Below the pieces are notes generated by a model. That model was not told the DNA's origin and made no database searches. It saw only the letters and a program-made list of their open reading frames with translations. A stretch of 64,000 nt of DNA from Fasciolopsis buskii (Eukaryota > Platyhelminthes > Trematoda > Plagiorchiida > Fasciolidae). The DNA is taken from positions 144,542 to 208,541 of the forward strand of contig LUCM01009850.1 in assembly GCA_008360955.1 (NCBI GenBank), given 5' to 3'. Within the stretch, counting starts at the first letter, position 1. Every line of letters starts with the position of its first letter. Of this stretch, positions 61,958 through 64,000 are shown in pieces. Position numbers and translations under genes: made by a program.

Positions 61958-62425
61958 AGGTCCTAGTGACTAAGAGTATACCCCATAAGAAGCCAATGGT
62001 AATGGATTGCGGTCGAACAATCGATTTACATATCTAGACGCTTACCCGCTAGAGCAAATCAATGAGATGGTCAAGGCTATATTGCACTACACAATATTTA
62101 GCACTCTGGATTTGAAGAGTGCTTATCACCAGATTCCCGTTATTGATCGCGAGAAACCGCATACTGCGTTTGAGACTTGTCGGAAATCTTATCAGTGCCT
62201 TTAGGGGTAACTAACGGCGCCGCCTGTTTTCAGTGCACCGTCGACGAAATCCTAAAGGTGGTGGGTATCAATGATACCTTTGACTACATTGGCAACGTCA
62301 CTGTTTGCGGTTGTACAAAAGCCGATCACGACGGAAACCTCGACCAACTTCTCAAAGCGGTTACAGTTTCTGATAAGACAAAATTTCTGGATTGTCTTAT
62401 ATCGCAGGGAGAAGTCGGGCCCGAT
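61958..62425 (+). pseudogene. Gypsy relic 3: reverse transcriptase
   Basis: From 62013 the frame reads RTINRFTYLDAYPLEQINEM and then FSTLDLKSAYHQIPVIDREK (62095-62154), the fingers and motif A region with its aspartate kept. After a frameshift, GVTNGAACFQCTVDEIL (62205-62255) matches the PFGVTNGVACFQRxxD block. DTFDYIGNVTVCGCTKADHD (62276-62335) is the catalytic box, where this family has Y(V/L)DN and this copy has YIGN. The aspartate that binds metal is therefore replaced by glycine. The interval after 62340 decays before the RNase H. Confidence 0.9.
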
Positions 62426-62659
62426 CCATAGCAAGTGAAACCACCACGCAAAATCTCACCTTCAAAGGACACGAAATCGCTTAGTCGCATCACCTGGATA
62501 TTCTCATAATATTCGCAGTGGATACCGTGGTTTTCTGACAAGATCAACCCGCTCGCGGAAAAAAGCGTTTCCCTTGCCGCAACACTTAAAGCACGCCCGC
62601 GATAACCTCAAGAAGGCATGAGTGCTATGGTCTTAGCTGTGAAAAATGGCACCTCTTAA

Positions 62660-63000
62660 GTGGTCGGATTAGACGCGTCGGTCAGTGCCGTAGCTGCTTC
62701 GCCACGTCAAAACAACCGTTCCGCGGCCTTCTTCTCAGGTACCCTGACTACCAGCGAGAAGCGTCATCCGGCTGTAGAAAAAGAAGCCTGTACGATCGTC
62801 GAGGCCATCCGCAAGTGGCGACACAACCTCCCAGCCACTCACTTCAAATTTTTTAAGGATCAGCGGTCCGTGGCCTTTGTTTACGATAACGGACCGTTAA
62901 ACCAAATTAAATGACAACTGAACGACGGCGATCTGAATTGTTGGCATACAGTTATAACATAATATAAAGACCAAGGAAAGAAAACCCGTTGGTTGATACA
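62660..63000 (+). pseudogene. Gypsy relic 3: RNase H and tether
   Basis: The frame from 62660 reads GLDASVSAVAASPRQ, then AAFFSGTLTTSEKRHPAVEK, then RKWRHNLPATHFKFFKDQRS. This matches the (E)TDASDVA...PVAFFSRTL...RH..VEKEA....RxWRHYL.xxHFxLxTDQRSV order of this gypsy family. The aspartate of the first motif is kept. The last motif reads FKDQRS rather than KTDQRS but also keeps its aspartate. After a stop, AYSYNII and RPRKENPLVDTIS (62942-62988) match the tether. Just before this segment (62430-62650), a VEKEA-less, badly broken connection region is present, with YSQWIPWFSDKI discernible. Confidence 0.87.
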
Positions 63001-63005
63001 ATCTC

Positions 63006-63453
63006 GTGTCGTCTGCAGTTCTGTTTGATACAACCAAATTAAAGGATCTGCATGACTCAATTAGTCATCACAGAGTGACTCGAATGACTCACTTTGTCCG
63101 ATCTAAGAATTTGCCCCACTCCATGGTGGAAATTAAAAGTATGGTTGCGCGAAGTAACTGCTGTGCAGAAATCGAACAGCCCCTAGACATCTAGTCAAAG
63201 CAACATTACCGTTCGAAAGGCTGAGGATTGACTTCAAGAGTCCGCTACCTACGACGTCCCGTAACGTCATATCCCGATTGTCATTGATGAGTACTCGCGC
63301 ATTCTGTTCGCGTTTTCCTGTTCGAAATGCACTTCTTCACCGTCATCACGTGCCTCAGTCAACTCTTCACAAAATTCGATATGAAATAATTCTCAACGTG
63401 ATATCATCGCTCAACTCACTAGTGAGAAACCATGTAAGCACTGTATATTTGTT
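63006..63453 (+). pseudogene. Gypsy relic 3: truncated integrase
   Basis: KLKDLHDSISHHRVTRMTHF and then VRSKNLPHSMVE, NCCAEIEQPLDI (63040-63192) give the HHCC zinc region (LHDS.CHPGVTRM.HFVRS.NLP...C..CAE). VIDEYSR (63280-63300) is the core segment, after which a frameshift leads to TVITCLSQLFTKFDM (about 63338-63383). From there the sequence is the foldback arm rather than integrase, and it ends at 63453. The rest of the core and the C-terminus are missing here but are present in the minus-strand copy at 59.5-58.9 kb. Confidence 0.88.
63180..63453 (+). repeat. Right arm of a perfect 274-bp inverted repeat
   Basis: Exact reverse complement of 59618-59891, including the same integrase frameshift. 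The base at 63179 is the first mismatch on one side and 63454 on the other. The left extension, 63100-63179, matches 59971-59892 at about 89 percent. Confidence 0.95.
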
Positions 63454-63519
63454 CCAAGGCGAAGAGGAGTGCCAGGTGAGTCATCTCAGCATACGCCCTA
63501 ATGTGCCGCAGCGCTGAGG

Positions 63520-64000
63520 TGCGAAAAAGTGAGTTTTGTGACGAACTCTTCAGTCTTGTTCAGAAAAGCAAAGGCTCTGACAAGTGATTTTAATGCACAA
63601 GTTGGAGAACTGAGTGTATCAGAAGCCTATTTAGGTGGGTGCTGCCCCTTGCCTGGTCAACGAACAGACAACGGGGGAAGGCTTCTCCAGTTTTGCGGGG
63701 ACAATAACTTATTCCTGTTTAGTATACATTTCAAACAGTTTGCGTGGTACGGCGACATGGCACTCTAACTCGCTGGTTAGTCTGAATCAGATCGACCATA
63801 TTGCAGCAAGCCACCGTTCGCGCGGTTCTGCCAGAACCGTAGATCGTACTGGACCACGCACATCGAATCGGACCATGCGTTATTTTTAATGCGATTTTTG
63901 CTGCAGCTCAACGGCCATCGCTGCAGGCCACAAACCCGATTGGCTGTCGAACGTTTATCTAATTCGGCTGTTCACAACGGCTATGAGCAATGTTCGAGGA
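63520..64000 (+). pseudogene. RTE-type endonuclease, running off the window
   Basis: Starting near 63535 the frames read FCDELFSLVQKSKGSD, then DFNAQVGELSVSEAYLGG, then RTDNGGRLLQFCGDNNLFLF (63661-63720), the (G)D(F/M)NAQVG..S......RTDNG.RLL..C block of RTE endonucleases. After a shift NQIDHIAASHRSRGS (63786-63830) matches TQIDHIA.S.RWRG, and after another shift SYWTTHIESDHALFL (about 63847-63890) gives the catalytic SDH. RLAVERLS (63936-63959) matches the following linker. This enzyme nicks target DNA for RTE insertion. At least three frameshifts make it inactive. Any RT would lie beyond 64000. Confidence 0.87.

Larger units (their letters stand above)
60620..63453 (+). mobile_element. Ty3/gypsy gag-pol relic 3, most complete element
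   Basis: In order on the plus strand the interval shows gag, protease, RT, RNase H and the first half of integrase, all with frameshifts and stops. It lacks recognisable LTRs, the gag zinc knuckles and the integrase C-terminus. The integrase breaks off at 63453, exactly at the end of the perfect inverted repeat shared with the minus-strand integrase. By motif it belongs to a different gypsy family from relics 1 and 2 (for example FSTLDLKSAYHQIP instead of the SPLHMVPK type). RTE fragments flank it on both sides. Confidence 0.88.

Noticed and set aside
1..64000. CRISPR arrays, bacterial operons or prophage
   Set aside because: No regularly spaced direct repeats, no Shine-Dalgarno spacing and no long contiguous frames were seen. 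The retrotransposon content is eukaryotic.

Overview
This window reads as eukaryotic, mostly non-coding DNA packed with decayed transposable elements. There are no operons, no ribosome-binding-site spacing and no long intact reading frames. The many open stretches of 60-220 codons are mostly chance, shadows, or pieces of broken retrotransposon genes. The mix of elements (RTE-type and CR1/jockey-type non-LTR retrotransposons plus two kinds of Ty3/gypsy pol) resembles what is known from parasitic flatworm genomes (tapeworms or flukes). That assignment is an inference from protein resemblance by eye, not from a search. No host gene, rRNA, complete tRNA or CRISPR array could be supported.

Layout. 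From 1 to about 25 kb the sequence is visibly AT-rich and intron- or intergenic-like. It holds a TIR-bounded unit (63-727), a small perfect hairpin (9.16 kb), a tRNA-like SINE candidate (11.08-11.26 kb), a large imperfect palindrome (11.30-12.11 kb), a 252-bp foldback (14.54-14.79 kb), two weak exon candidates (20.46 and 23.67 kb) and a degenerate endonuclease fragment of a CR1/L2-like element (21.81-22.40 kb). From 26.1 to 28.45 kb lies a plus-strand Ty3/gypsy pol relic (RT, RNase H, integrase). A related minus-strand relic (RT, RNase H) lies at 34.85-33.48 kb. From about 44 to 40 kb the minus strand carries a non-LTR element with a recognisable endonuclease start. From 47.24 to 48.61 kb is the best preserved CR1-like reverse transcriptase, with its FADD box still readable. 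At 51.64-52.05 and 55.32-56.40 kb are the front and rear parts of a jockey-like RT.

The last 7 kb are the most structured. An RTE reverse transcriptase (57.54-58.62 kb, plus) is followed by a gypsy integrase on the minus strand (59.97-58.87 kb), the 3' end of an RTE element on the minus strand (60.60-60.38 kb, with a C10A12 tail), a long gypsy gag-pol relic on the plus strand (60.62-63.45 kb), and an RTE endonuclease that runs off the window end (63.52-64.00 kb). The two gypsy integrase copies face each other and share a perfect 274-bp inverted repeat (59618-59891 versus 63180-63453), although both surrounding elements are riddled with stops and frameshifts. One end of that perfect block falls inside a small foldback sequence. 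This identical tract is the most unusual feature I found.

None of the retroelement genes is intact, so nothing here is likely to be mobile on its own. I found no convincing new multi-gene system. What stands out is structural: palindromes, inverted duplications and nested insertions.
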